Positions 24,275 through 36,620 of a DNA stretch of 64,000 bases are shown one piece after another. The notes under the pieces are model-generated. The model did not search any database. It was given only the letters and a program-made list of their open reading frames with translations, and had not been told where the DNA came from. A program made the position numbers and the translations under genes. This DNA comes from Kudoa neothunni (lineage: Eukaryota > Cnidaria). The DNA is taken from positions 1,364,001 to 1,428,000 of the forward strand of contig OZ199840.1 of the NCBI GenBank assembly GCA_964304625.1, in the 5' to 3' direction. Within the stretch, counting starts at the first letter, position 1, and every line of letters starts with the position of its first letter.

Positions 24275-25808
24275 CAAAAAAATTACAACGAATTGGAATA
24301 AAAATAAATAATTTACTCGTTTTTATGAATATCTTCTCTGTAAAATCATTTGGGTCAGTTATACCTGACTCGATTTCAATCATGTATGCTTTTCCTGCAT
24401 CAAGTTGTTGGATCACGTACTTTCTGCAATCTTCATTGCAATCTTCGTTCCCCGCATTGCTACCTTTGCATTTTGTTCTACTTAATTGAGTTAGCTTGAG
24501 TTTATCAGCAGGATAATGTTTAATAGCGCATTTAGAAAACTTTGGATCAACGCCGTCTGTCTTTAAGGGCCCACCATCAAAAGTAACTCCCACGTTGGTG
24601 TAATCTGTTAGTAATCCACCAGTTGGCTCAGTAACAGCTAAAGAAAAATTATTTCAAAAATAAATCAAATATTACCAAATTTTTTCTGTTTATAACCTTC
24701 CAAATCGTCGCCAGTAGCTCTAATATTATGATGTCTGGTTTGGATTAAAATATCGTAGATTTTTTTACCTGCAATACCGTCTAGCACGACGTCTTTACAA
24801 GGAGCATAACAGTTTTTACCAGCAACACCACAAACTGACGTATATGATTGGCCGTTTCCTGCAGCTTGTCCATTTTTTAGACTGAACAGACATATTTCAG
24901 ATGATGGGGAATTGGTGAATTTAATTCCCACTTTATTACTATCTTTGGCAACAATATAATATTGTGGTTCATAAATTGCAATATTTTTCTTCATATATTG
25001 ATTAGGCATGCTGTAGAAGAAACTGGGATAGTTTTCGCATCTCATTTCATAATGTGGTAACAATAAATCAAATTCGACTTTATTATTAGTGTTCACTATG
25101 TTACAACTACTATCCTTTGTACCTTCTACATACTGAATGTCTTTATAATAAATAGGACAATTCACAGGTGTGCAGGTTGTAACTTCAATTTTTAAGTTTT
25201 TGTCAGTAGAATCCGTAGACACGGTGACTTGAGGATTAGCCAATAATGCTAAATTTAATTTATTAGCTGGATATAAATAATTAAATTATTTTACGTATAG
25301 AATATCCGAATACTTTTCCGCCCTTTTCTTTTTCAGTTAATATAACAGTTTCAGTAGTAGCATCCACATTTACATATATGTATTTAGTTCTTGGGGAAAG
25401 TTTATCATATGTGATTTTATTATCACTTGTCTCACAAGAGACAACACATTTACTGACTGCATTACTAGGATCAGTGGCTGCACATCCATTGATATCTATA
25501 AACTGAGCTGCTGTTGGTGCCGTACCGGCTTGTATAATTTCGGCCTCATTTGATCTCATTAGACGACACTTTTTCCCTTTAACATATTTTGAGCCACCAA
25601 GATTGATTTTAATTTTATCTTTTTTATCAGCAACATCTTTTATAATTTGATAAGTTAGGGTTTCTTCTGGAAGAACAGGAGTAGCTGGAGGACTGGGTGA
25701 TTCAGTAGCATTGGCATTACTTGAAATAAAGAATACTAAATTAAGTGATTATTATAATAAAACCATTTATAAACCTAATAAACAACAGACAAATCCCTCC
25801 CTTAGCAT
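22834..25808 (-). CDS. type I membrane protein with cysteine-pair FN3-like modules, paralogue 2
   Basis: Nine exons with the same structure as paralogue 1: 25775-25808, 25295-25735, 24676-25248, 24317-24637, 23969-24271, 23471-23920, 23087-23407, 23023-23041 and 22834-22912, about 846 residues. The signal peptide is cleaner here (MLREGFVCCLLVFFISSNAN). Exons 5-9 encode the same sequence as paralogue 1. Exons 2-4 differ: by eye about 24 changes in 190 residues in exon 3 and more in exons 2 and 4, with blocks such as YDKLSPRTKY, CYAPCKDVVLDGIAGKK and VIQQLDAGKAYMIE kept and the stretches between cysteines changed. The C-terminal transmembrane helix and lysine tail match paralogue 1. Function unknown; a surface role is inferred from topology. 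The exon 4 to 5 intron happens to be open in frame, so read-through is possible in principle, but the homologous intron in paralogue 1 is not open. Confidence 0.85.
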
Positions 25809-26695
25809 AATAGTCTTAACTAAAAAACAATTGGTTGTTCGGGTTGCATTCAAACGAATATTTCTTATTTAGAATAATAACGATTTCATCCACTACAGAA
25901 CGAATGGATTCAATAAGTTATTCAATAATAAAATTAGTCTAATGGATGTGTGTTAAGTTAATAATAATTAAAATTTACTATTTTCAAAGGGGTTACCTCT
26001 ATTCATGAATAAAAAATTTCTAATGAAATATCCCGAGGAAAATTTTCGTTCTTAACTTTAAAATAAATATATAGAGTTTTAAAAACTAACTAATTCTCTT
26101 TTAAAGTAATGATGATGGTCGGCATGACATATCAACAATCTATAATAACAAACATTTCATTCTTAGTGTACTCAATTCAATTAGATTTAGTTTTTAATAA
26201 TATTAATTAAACGATACACATGTTAATTCATTATTTGAGCAACTTTATATTCATTTTGTATGTTATTATTCTATTATTTATATTAAAATATAGACATATT
26301 GCAAAAAATATTTCTAAATAAAAATATGATAATATATAATAGAAATGAACTAAATTTACTATGTATTTATGTACAGCAATAATCCATTTGATTATTTAAA
26401 GATCATATTATTTTAACAAAAAACAGTTCTTATATTCGAATAATTATCATTTAAATTTTTAAAAATAATTTAACAATTGAATCACATATTTGATTTCGAT
26501 GAGACCCCAAAATAAATCAATTTGTCTAGTAAATAAATAATTAAATTAGTGAAAAATTGCATTAATTCATTTGTTATTTAATATTAACACCAATTACAAA
26601 TCTATTAAATAAAAATAATTACAAATTAAACGTAAAACAACACCGAAAACATCTTTTTTAATTAGTCGCGCGCAGCCATCGCCCTGTTTATCGAA
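25809..26695. other. intergenic, nothing recognised
   Basis: Very AT-rich spacer between the module gene and AIMP1, which are transcribed divergently. It must contain both promoters, but no defined element was recognised. Confidence 0.6.
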
Positions 26696-27862
26696 ATGAG
26701 TTACATGAGCTATCTAACATTTGGAAATCTCATCAAGAATAAACTTCCAAGTGATCCGAAATTGGTTGAAAACCTAAATACTATACTAAAAAGTAGATTA
26801 TTTTCTTAGTTACTTGTTGAAAATTAATAAAAATAGAATTGGAGACCAACCAATTGGATATTGAAGTTGTTAATGAGTATTTGTTTTAATCAATAAAAAA
26901 AATTAAGGAATTAAAAACATTATACAATGCGGACAATGAATTTCTAAGAAATGAAATCAACTTTCTAAAAGAAAGACACAAGTTTTACGAATGTCAATAT
27001 TACGGTAAATAATATCTGATCGATAATAAATATAAAATCATTCTCAGAAAACCCTCCAGCCACCAAAAATAGTGGAAAAAATGAAGCGAACAAATCTGCG
27101 AAACCAAATGGAAAAAAGACCGATAAAAACAATAATGCCTCCAACACAAAAAAACAACCTGAAGCCAAAGAACGTAAAAATCAATAGATTTCACATTTTC
27201 TAATCTATAATAGAAAAACCAATGGATCTATCACGATTAAACATACAAATTGGGAAAATTGTTGAGGTTGACAAACACCCTGACGCAGATAAGCTCTATG
27301 TTGAAAAAGGTTGCTTGATATAAATCATTCGAATGTGCTTTTACAACTTTGTAGTCGATTTTGGTCAGGGAGAACTAAAAACTGTTATCAGCGGGCTTGT
27401 AAATCATGTGCCATTAGATATGATGAAGGTAATGTGTTGCGTTTGTTTTTATTCATCTCATTTATAAATACAAAGGATCGTATTGCAATGTTTGTAACAA
27501 ACATGAAACCTGTAAAGTATAAAAGTCTAGATCTTTAGAATTTTTATGAAAAACTGTACGTTAGAATGAGAGGCATAGCTTCAGAGGGTATGATTTTATG
27601 TGCATCAACTCCGGAAAAGGTGGAGATTCTAAATGTTCCCAGTTGTTGTAAGATTGGTGATCGTGTAAGTGTGGAAGGGCTTTTTGGACCGGCTGACACA
27701 GTTCTCAATCCCAAAGAGAAAGTGATTGAATCGGTTCTGCCAAACCTTAAAGTAGACGCCAAAGGTGTTGCCACATACAACAGTAGACCGTTGATGAGTA
27801 ACGCAGCTGGCTTCCAAGGGACATTCAAATCGGACACACTTATCGAATGTCAAATAAAATGA
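26696..27862 (+). CDS. AIMP1: AIMP1-like tRNA-binding multisynthetase cofactor
   Basis: Eight exons: 26696-26792, 26837-26865, 26908-27004, 27048-27173, 27214-27309, 27355-27428, 27476-27516 and 27565-27862, about 285 residues. The N-terminal third is a predicted coiled coil ([20 protein letters not shown]), followed by a Lys/Asn-rich linker and a C-terminal EMAP-II/Arc1p tRNA-binding OB domain. The domain is clear from [49 protein letters not shown] and VLNPKEKV, each a family hallmark. In animals AIMP1 is a scaffold of the cytosolic multi-aminoacyl-tRNA synthetase complex and delivers tRNA; the processed EMAP-II part can act as a cytokine. The small exon 2 (29 bp) and a GTTGTT donor after it make that junction the least certain part of the model. 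Confidence 0.92.
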
Positions 27863-30229
27863 ACTATTATGCATAAATTCAACAAAGAATTACTCGTTAC
27901 AATATTTTAGTCGACTTTATGATAATAATGTGTTTTCCTCTCTTAGCTCTTTGATTTCAACAGCTTGATTTATTTTCTCAAATCTTAGGGCGTGATGAAA
28001 CAAGTTAAGACACAAATTAATGTAATGCAAATATTTAGTCAACATAGTAAGTTAAAAAACTTAATTGTTTAATACGAAGGTGAATCTGACACTTCATTCG
28101 TGGTATTTCATAGAAGGGGTGAGCAAATTGCGGCCTGCGAGTTCTTTCATTATGAATCAATCTCAAGAAAATTTTATCTTATAAAATATTCATTATGTAT
28201 TTTATTCTCATTAAGTAAAAAACATTTTCTCAGGTGTTATCACTTATTCGACTTGAAATAAATTAATTAAAATTAAAAAATAATAGTTCGGTTTGCATTC
28301 TGTTAGTATGAAAGACTATTTTTGAATGTCGCGGTTCTTTGTCTTAACATGTTGTCTCCATGCGCTCAGCGGATAAAGAAGTTGTCCATCCCTGCCCTGT
28401 TTTAGGGTAAATTTGGCACATCTCACGTATCATTAAAAATAATTTCCTTAGGAAATACAGTGCTTCCCCGATTGTACAATCTACTCCGAAAATAGATATA
28501 ATGGAATTATTGAGCTAGTTTTTAGTAAAGACGTACCCAAAAATGAGACCTAATAAAATATTCCAAATCAGGGTATTCTGAATTATATGGCAGGATATCT
28601 TTAACAATGTAATTATACGAATTAGATATTAATAATAAAGATTTAAAAAGTAAAATAATCATTAAACTTGTAAAGTTTGGAATTTCATTATCATTTTATT
28701 TTCACTTTTAAAGGAAAATATTTATCAACATATATTTTTCACATCTTATTTTTTCAATAACAATATTATTTCGTCTGTATACAAAAATAAAACTTGCCCT
28801 ACATTCTAGAAAACTTTGAAATTTTTGTCGCCAAAGAAATTTTATCGGCTAATTAAAAATATATTAAGGCTGGATATATTTTAAAAATACGTTATAATTA
28901 AATCAGTAACAAATGCAATTATTATGAAATAGTCATATACAGTGAGAAATTATTTGCGATCGTTACAGGAAAGAACGTGACGCGTTTAATTAGTACTTAA
29001 ATATTCTAATTACAAAAATTATTACTAACATGGGTTGGTGGAAAAACTGTTAATATTTTTATTACCGATATGTTTATTAAATTAAAGATACTAAAGTTAA
29101 CAATGGCATCGTTGGGCTCTTAATGAAATTTGTGTGAAAGAATTATAAAAACGAGATAAAATAAGAGTAATAAAATAATTCCCATAGGCAAAATATATAT
29201 TGTTTTCATTAGTATACTTTAAAATTTTTTGAATTTACTTCTTCTGCATGCAGGGGCGGAAATATTTGCAATTTATTAATTTCGAGTTGTACTATTACGA
29301 TTGAAAAGTTATTAATTGCTGAGGATTTTTTCATTTAAACATGAAAAAATAAAAACAAAAGATCAAATCAAATCTCTCTGAAGAAGGATCATAAAATGAT
29401 GATATTCAATCTCGAGATAATAAATAATTTGAATTTCCAGGGTATGGAAAAACGAAACCTCCTCAAAGCTTTTCGGGTTCAAATTTGTTTCAGGTACGTT
29501 TCTTGAAAAAATTTAAAATAAAACAATAAATTTTATTCATTAAATAATTTTAGAAATTGTTGGTAAATTAGGACTCGTTGTATTTAAGTAATCTTGAAAA
29601 TAATAATTATTAAGTGAACATAAATAATTCATAAGTAAACTATAAATGAGTAGTTTTTGGATAAATATCGGAGAATTCTGCCGGCGTGACTCTATTTTTT
29701 AATAGAAAAATGTGTTTATTTGAAAACGCTATTCTTTGTGAATATACTATTCACTTTATTTATCGAATATTTCATGATTATTTACATTAATTATTTTAAA
29801 AATAATTAATATAAATAATGTTATTTATAATTGTTGATAGAATTTATTATAATTGAATGTTTAAACTGCATCAATTCGTGTTGATAAAGCGTAAAATATT
29901 TTCGCATTAAAATTTAATATTATACTTATAAATTTAAATTGTTTTAATTATAGTCTGAGTAAGAATTATATAATAATAATTTGATTTAGCTGTAAAGATG
30001 GGATAATTCGAAATTACATAAAGTTAGAGTTTTTCAAAGTGAGCTAATTCTCTATATGTATCTAATAAAAAAATAACTTCTTAGTAATCAATAAATAAGA
30101 TTTAATAAATGAACGATTAAGTGCGAGTAATAACGAGATAAAAAGGGTAGGGGTTTTGTTGTAGTTTGAATGTGAATTTAACCACTTGATTAAGTTATTA
30201 CATTTTTAATCAGGAAAAAAATAGTATAA
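27863..30229. other. intergenic, with a possible hAT-like MITE
   Basis: No gene recognised in 2.4 kb. At about 28115 the sequence AAGGGGTGAGCAAATTGCGG and at about 28360-28386 its rough inverse (AAGAAGTTGTCCATCCCTG) look like termini of a short hAT-type element of about 270 bp; an 8-bp target duplication was not found, so this is tentative. Confidence 0.4.
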
Positions 30230-30863
30230 ATGGATGACTCGGAAATTATTATTCAAAAACTGTTAAGCAAAGCCAATTACAAAGAGATCGTCAAAGATGA
30301 GCGACAATTAACAGATTTCATTAAAGAAAACAGTAAAGTAGTTCTTCCACAATAATTCAATCCTAATAAATTGTAAATTATAGTATCTACAATTTTTAAA
30401 AGACAGAAACAATACTATGCAGCAAAATTGTTATCACATTTCTTCTTCAAACATACAACATAAACAAGATTTGGAGGGGAAAGAAAAAAAAATCGAGCAG
30501 CTCTATGAAGAAATTAAAGATTTAGGTAAACAACTAAATGGCTTGATAGATTTGAAAGGTAGTAAAATTTGCAATATAACAATTGTAACAAAAAAATCTA
30601 GAATATTATCAAAACAAATTAAGTTTTGACTCCAATATTGATTGTGTACAACAGGAGATTAACGTTTTAGATAGTCGATCAGAAGTAAAATATGTGTGTA
30701 TGTGAGTTGAATTAGCTTGATTGAATTGTAGGAAATATTACAACAATTCTACAGTCAACAAATTGGGACGGATGAGTTATACGAAAAATTTGTACAAGTG
30801 AAGGCTACCCAATACAAACTTCTTCTAAGTTTACAGTTGTTATGGCAGACGTTTACAAATTAG
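30230..30863 (+). CDS. Vps37-like ESCRT-I subunit (Mod(r) domain)
   Basis: Four exons: 30230-30337, 30384-30558, 30602-30684 and 30732-30863, about 165 residues. The N-terminus MDDSEIIIQKLLSKANYKEI... is followed by a long coiled coil with EKKIEQLYEEIKDLGKQLN, then a C-terminal helical pair ending EILQQFYSQQIGTDELYEKF and VKATQYKLLL. This order, with a repressive DERQLTDFIKEN start, a coiled coil, then an S-E-x-I-x-x-x-F-x-x-x-x-I-x-x-D-x-x-x-x-x-F segment, is that of the Mod(r) domain of Vps37 proteins, which join Tsg101 and Vps28 in the ESCRT-I complex for sorting ubiquitinated cargo into multivesicular bodies. The length fits a minimal Vps37 with no extra N-terminal domain. The similarity is by pattern, not strong identity; a generic coiled-coil protein is the alternative. 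Confidence 0.6.
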
Positions 30864-31239
30864 CGTCAAACTCATTTATACCCGTTTGTTCGAATAATTT
30901 GTATTGTACATTGAGAATTATCTTTGAATTCATATCGGAGAATTTCCAATTTTAAACATGTATTTTCTTCAATCATTGTTTTATTTTACAAATAATATGT
31001 AACCAACCAGAAAGGAAGGAATTTAACGTTTTCGCGCATGCTCAAATGATATTGCATTTGAGGTGTGAAACATTGTAATTATCCGAGTACAAATGGAATC
31101 ACTTTATGTTAAATTGATTCAAAAAAATCGGTAAATAAAGTTCACATTCAACAAGAATTAAGAGAATAAAGGCCGCTCCCAGTGTGTAATGAAATCGGGT
31201 TGTCTCGGGAATCGACGTTACTCGTGTAGACGCAGATAG

Positions 31240-31443
31240 ATGGTGGGTTCCCAGTTGTCTTACTTTCCTACGTTAAATAACCTTATTTAGAGTGCTAACA
31301 AATCCTTCAAACTAAAGAGACATCTCGCTAAGAAGAAGCGACAAAATAGACCAGTTCCTAATTTTGTTCGACTTAGAAGAGAAAATTCGGTTAGATACAA
31401 TGCCAAAAGAAGAAACTGGAGACGTACCAAGCTAGGTTTGTGA
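31240..31443 (+). CDS. RPL39: 60S ribosomal protein L39 (eL39)
   Basis: Exon 1 contributes only the ATG at 31240-31242, immediately followed by a GTGGGT donor; exon 2 is 31291-31443. The product has 51 residues, exactly the usual eL39 length, with [20 protein letters not shown] and the conserved C-terminus [15 protein letters not shown]. eL39 lines the exit tunnel of the large ribosomal subunit. An exon made of only the start codon is also the arrangement in mammalian RPL39, so the odd first exon supports rather than weakens the call. Confidence 0.95.
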
Positions 31444-31888
31444 TAACGTAGTTGTGTTGAAATTATAATATCTCAAATGTTGAAATTGTGTGTTTTTTGC
31501 AAAAAATGATCTTCAACAGAATTTGTCGAGTTGAGTTTATTAGATATAGACTTAGATGAAGTTTATCATTATTTTCCCACAGTGTCTATGGTCTCAACAA
31601 ATTCTATTGTCCATTTAAGATTTTTTAACATTGTACAAATAAATAAGTTGTTCAGCCTACAAAATTGAACAACTCTTTCCCATAGTTATTTATGATAGAT
31701 GGATTGGATATTTTTTGTTAGATTTTAAGTAATTTTTTGCAGAAAAGATGCTCATTTGGAAGTCGGGTCGAGTAGTCTTTCGTTGCTATCGTTGACGAAT
31801 CAACTTCTTAAGTGGAACAATTTTTTTCCGATGAGATTTTGTCAGTATTAATTAGTTATAAAAAATTGCTTCAGACAGACCTCTAGAG
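31444..31888. other. intergenic, 3' flank of RPL39
   Basis: No coding region seen; AATAAA-type signals occur (for example near 31640) but the real polyadenylation site cannot be chosen from sequence alone. Confidence 0.5.
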
Positions 31889-32496
31889 CAGGGTTTCTTT
31901 ACCAGGGGTAAATTTTAAGTGGCATGGTTGAACTGAGTAACTTTAAGTCAGATGGGGATAATTTTTGCATAAGAGGGGGTTTGTGAAGTACTCAAGGATC
32001 CCTCGGAGTTATATAGATAAGAGCTATTAAACTCAATTGAGATGTTGGTAGGAATTCTTAAAATTTCTTCGGAAATAGGTATTTCACAACTATTTATGAT
32101 ACTGTAATTAATCACTTGCTTTTATGCCTAGTTTATCTGTTGAAGATATAATTTAACAATAACAATATTTATAGTGGATTTTCGCATAATAAATAATATT
32201 TAAATATCCCTAGTTTCAATTATTTTTAATTTTCTCACACCTGAGAATGAAGGATTGGAGTGGAAATAATTTTATTTGACAAAATCTAAAAAATTAAATC
32301 TGTAGACAGCTTGTGAAGAAGAATAAACAGGATTTAAAATTTTCAACATGCAAGCGTACAGACCTTTTGAGACCTGAATTTATATCTCGAATAGCCTCCG
32401 CCGTAGTTAAACCAATATAAAACCTTTAAGTTTAAGTAAACATGAATTTGGCTTCCAAGTTGAGTAGGTAAATTTAAAAACGGTTGAGAACCCCTG
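31889..32496. mobile_element. non-autonomous hAT-type element
   Basis: The left end CAGGGTTTCTTTACC and right end GGTTGAGAACCCCTG form imperfect terminal inverted repeats. The flanks are CTCTAGAG (31881-31888) and CTCTAGAC (32497-32504), an 8-bp target duplication with one mismatch, as expected for hAT elements. No transposase ORF. Confidence 0.75.
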
Positions 32497-32504
32497 CTCT
32501 AGAC

Positions 32505-34029
32505 TTTATTTTTATATTTCGAAACTAACGAAAGTATTCATGATGCATTTAATCTTCCAATTATTTTATAACGGCTAATTTTACGATAAAACAATTGTAT
32601 AACATTGCTGATTTCAGTACTAAGTAAATCAACTACTTCACTAATAAATATTCGTTATAGGCTTTTACTTTAGTTTGGTTGGCCAACTTTTTTATAATCT
32701 ATTCATATTCCTTAGATTTATGAGAAAATTCATCCATTTTAAATATAATTTGAATCTTTCAACCATTCATTTTTCCCACAAATAATTTTAATGATGGTCA
32801 AAGGTTATAGTTCCTTTTTAACGTTGATAAATTGATGCACGAACTATCATAACATTTTTTAAACTAATTCTTTTAGTTATTAAAATATTTTAAAATTTTA
32901 TTCAACTTATTATCATATCTAAAATCTTCTATATAAATTAAGTTACCGCTTTTTTGGAAATGGCTATTAACACGGTAAATAATATTCAAGGGACACTAGT
33001 TACAGTAAGTAATCGATAACACGCACTAACTCTGCGTATTAATTTAATTAGAATAATAAAAAAACATTATTAAGATTATTTGGGAGAAAAGTAATTCACA
33101 ATTTTTGTTTTAATCATATTTGGTGACATAATACTAATATCCTTTTAGATTGGGGTAAAATTTAATGAATAGTCAATAGTCAGTTCGAAAAAATTATACA
33201 TACTATTTTACTTTTTATTCATTTTAAACGCAATATGAAAATTCTCTTTATATTCCTACCACAAAATCTTTATTTGTGTGCATCTATAACATTACTTAAG
33301 TTGCAACTAACATTGTCTTGAAATAAAATTTATTCTATTTCCATTTTCATGGAAATGATCATTTTATAATAGATATCTCAAACTACTTTTTCTGTTAATT
33401 CAACAATTTAATCTACGTGGTTTGGCCCAAAAAATTACGTGTTATCGGTTAGTCACGTGATATAGAAGATTGGTCATTTTCTAATTTAATTCAAAAATAT
33501 TTTTTTAAGAATTTTATCTTTTTACAATCAAAAAAAAATATTATAAAACGTATCACCCAATAAAAACTTTGAATTCGTCGTATCAATGAAAGTGATTATA
33601 ATCGGATGTCTACTGTATGGTGGCTATATTTAATTATTTGTGGCCCCAAGACCAAAGCAGTGGACCAGAAATAATTAAACACAACTGATAATAAAAATTC
33701 TTATGCACATGCGCGCATGCTTTTTAGGATATAATTTTATCGTGCCAATAACCTCTGCCTATCTTTTCCCCAAGAATTTAATTATATGATTACATGCTCC
33801 ATACTTTTCTTATTTATATCAATTATTTCCAATTATAATTTTTATGATTAGTCCCAAACAATTATTGATAACAAATAAAAAGATAAATTAATTTTATTAT
33901 GTAAAAATTTCAGTACTCAATTATATCAATACACATTAATGTATATTTAGATTTAAAAAATCAAATTAAACGCAATTGCAGAAAAATCGATAGAATATAC
34001 ACAAACAGAATAACAAGAAAAATCAACAA
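32505..34029. other. intergenic, nothing recognised
   Basis: AT-rich spacer with no ORF or RNA gene that I can support. Confidence 0.6.
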
Positions 34030-36575
34030 CTAAAGTTTGACAATTTCTACAACTGTTTGATCTTCGTCGATAACAACTCGATTTTGATGGGTTTTTGAGG
34101 CGAGCGAAAATCGAGCGTAAGAGCCAGGTGAGCGACCCTTAACGAATTTCCCGGGATTAACCACAACGCATCCACCCACATTCTAAACACAATTAACCGT
34201 TAAAACATTTCGTACTAAAAGTGAATACTTTGATAAAATATTTCAAATTCGAAGGCATGACTAAAATATGAGGAAGATTGCCGTTGGCGTTGTGTGTTGT
34301 TCCATAGTGCCTATTCATCTGTAGATCGAGGTTCATTTTCTGATAGCTAGGATACAGTGGATACAGACTGAAGCGAAAATTATTTCAACTACAACTCCAA
34401 TTAAACTAACTTTCTCTGATGGAAACAATGCTGGATAAGTCTGGAAATGCGATCTGTTGTTCGGCTGGAATGAGAAATGTTATTCACTTCAAACGAACTT
34501 AAATGGTGCAGGGTGTCCACACTGGCGACGCAGCACGTCAAACCGCCGTTCAATTCGAATGTGGTTGGGCACGAAGCGAAAACGATTTTCTAACAAAAAC
34601 TTCCACTTAAAAGAATCGGTGCAAAAACATTCTATACATCACTAATATTGGCGTGGTTTTGTGGCAGGAGACTGGAGAAAAATAAATTTGACGTAGAAGT
34701 GGGTGTAATCGGGTAAATATGTGTGGTATAGAGATCCTGAACAGATGGGACCAGCACAACTTTGTCAATTTCCAAACTAGTAAACACAACTCGGAATACT
34801 GACAACAACATGGCAAATACCTTTTGATCATGCTATTTAAAAATGAAAAAAGTTGGCCGTACAACTGCGAAAAAATGCAAACATTGTTGGCACGCATTGT
34901 GGCCAACTGATAGTTCTCAATGTTTATAAAAGGGCCCGTAAGAATGAGTGTTTTGATATTGGCTGACTGCACTGTTGAATAGAGTTGTTGGAGAAAATCA
35001 CATTTCACGTAGTTAGCAACGGCAGTCGCGTCACCACTATCATCATTTAGTTTAGGATCAACAACAATAAAAGGGCCGGCTGCCACGAAAAAACTGCTCT
35101 GTGATGCTACGCAAAAATAAATTCAATTTTCTTAAAACTAATGTGATACAATTAAACTGATCGAGCTGATCGTGAGAAAGTTGATCTCCAACACTTAAAG
35201 CAGCTGTTTCCTAAATTTTGCGGCCAAAATTACAATAAATTCTTAACCCGTTCCTAATTATTACATAATAGACATTTGTCACATGGAAAACTTCTTTTTC
35301 CTTCGCATCGTGATAACCCTTCACAACAACTACCTACCCACAAATAGTAAAAATCCAGTCACATACATTGTTGATTATTGTATCAACATCAAATACTGAC
35401 CTGCCCAGGAAATAAAGAATATTGAACAGTTGGGTTTGAGAAGAACAACTGAACACGTTTACCCTTGGAAATATCAATACACCCTTCCAATTGGATGAAT
35501 GAATGTGAGAGTTTCCCATCTGGTTTTAGACTGCAAATTCTTCCTCTAATGTAAACCTGTGAGACGGATCGGTCACTTTCTTTTCCCTCTTCAGACGAAT
35601 CGTTCGCCAAATATGAAGGTAGAAAAATCGGATGAAATCGATTCAATTTAAGTTCACATTGGGTTTTTATAAGGTCTGCAGTAGCAATTATATTCTTATT
35701 AATCACCATAGCTTTAGTTTGGAATGGTTGATTCATATAACAATGTTTAACGTCTGTGATAGTTGTAAGCGAGTTTTGGTGAAAATTAAGCGTAGTTGTT
35801 TGGGCAGGTTTCATCTGAGAAAATTGTACATTATTGTTGTAAAATGTGGCCAACAATTCGCCAGATGCCTGTTGACTGACGCCAGTACCAACACCAACAA
35901 CGTTAGGACTAAGTGTGGATTGACTGGGCGGATTGTGGCTACCCAGCACGATAGGAGACGCGTTCTTAGTGTCCATGGTGAACTTTTGCGAGCGGCTTTT
36001 CTTAGCCTAACAATCGAAATCATCATGTCGATAAAAACACATAGCAAACACTACTTGAACAGGTGTTATACCATATATGGACATCAACTCATCATTCTCT
36101 TCGTCAGATATCATCGAAAGGTTGGTGCTGTTGTTCGGTAGAAATAACTTTTGGCTGGTAGTGTTTTCGTTGAATGAGGTAGAACCTAAATTAAAACTAG
36201 GAGCAGGCAATTTGCTATTTTCGAGAGTGGAATTTTTCGCCAAAACTATTTCTTTCAACTAATTGTAAACAAAAATCACCATTAATCAATATCAATCGAG
36301 TTAACATTAACCCTATCACCAAATATCATTATATCATCCTTCGTACTGCAGTTATTGATGTTTTTTGAATACATGTATGCTATCCATTCGTCAGATACCT
36401 CCCTCGCATCCATTTCGTAGCGAACTGACAACGAATACACTATTCAAACACATCAACATTATTGCGGATAGTTAGAACAAACGCCAGAATTACACTGATC
36501 TATAGTATCGTTGTCTCCATCGAAACCAAAAGAAGACAATTCATCTCGAATCTCCTCTTTCGCTTCAAGTGACAT
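34030..36575 (-). CDS. POLA2: DNA polymerase alpha-primase subunit B
   Basis: Eleven exons on the minus strand: 36494-36575, 36312-36424, 36055-36258, 35401-36006, 35274-35333, 35150-35210, 34883-35106, 34638-34832, 34411-34589, 34229-34367 and 34030-34182; about 671 residues against 598 in human. The order of landmarks fits POLA2: N-terminal helical domain (MSLEAKEEIRDELSSFGFDG, REVSDEWIAYMYSKN); a long disordered linker in exons 3-4; the OB fold (VYIRGRICSLKPDGKL, VQYSLFPGQ); and the inactive phosphodiesterase-like domain (VAAGPFIVVDPKLN, LTGPFINIENYQ, VVLVPSVQDLYTTHIYP, TTDRISRLIQHCFHQRNLYP, CVVVNPGKFVKG). Subunit B tethers the catalytic subunit and primase and links the complex to the replication fork. 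The extra length lies mostly in the linker. Confidence 0.95.
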
Positions 36576-36579
36576 TGTT

Positions 36580-36620
36580 GTTATTATTTGACGTCCACGT
36601 GACATAAATGAATGGGCGCG
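36580..36620 (-). promoter_or_regulatory. candidate POLA2 promoter elements (E-box, E2F-like)
   Basis: Just upstream of the POLA2 start codon are CACGTG (36596-36601), overlapping a GACGT-containing stretch, and GGGCGCG (36614-36620), which reads CGCGCCC on the gene's strand and resembles an E2F site (TTTSGCGC). POLA2 is a known E2F target in animals. Short motifs such as these can arise by chance. Confidence 0.35.

Noticed and set aside
27544-27874. Minus-strand frames opposite the last AIMP1 exon
   Set aside because: Antisense to the conserved OB-fold exon, with no features of their own.
35632-36262. 169-codon plus-strand frame within POLA2
   Set aside because: Antisense to POLA2 exons 3-4, and it crosses an intron of that gene; no recognisable domain.
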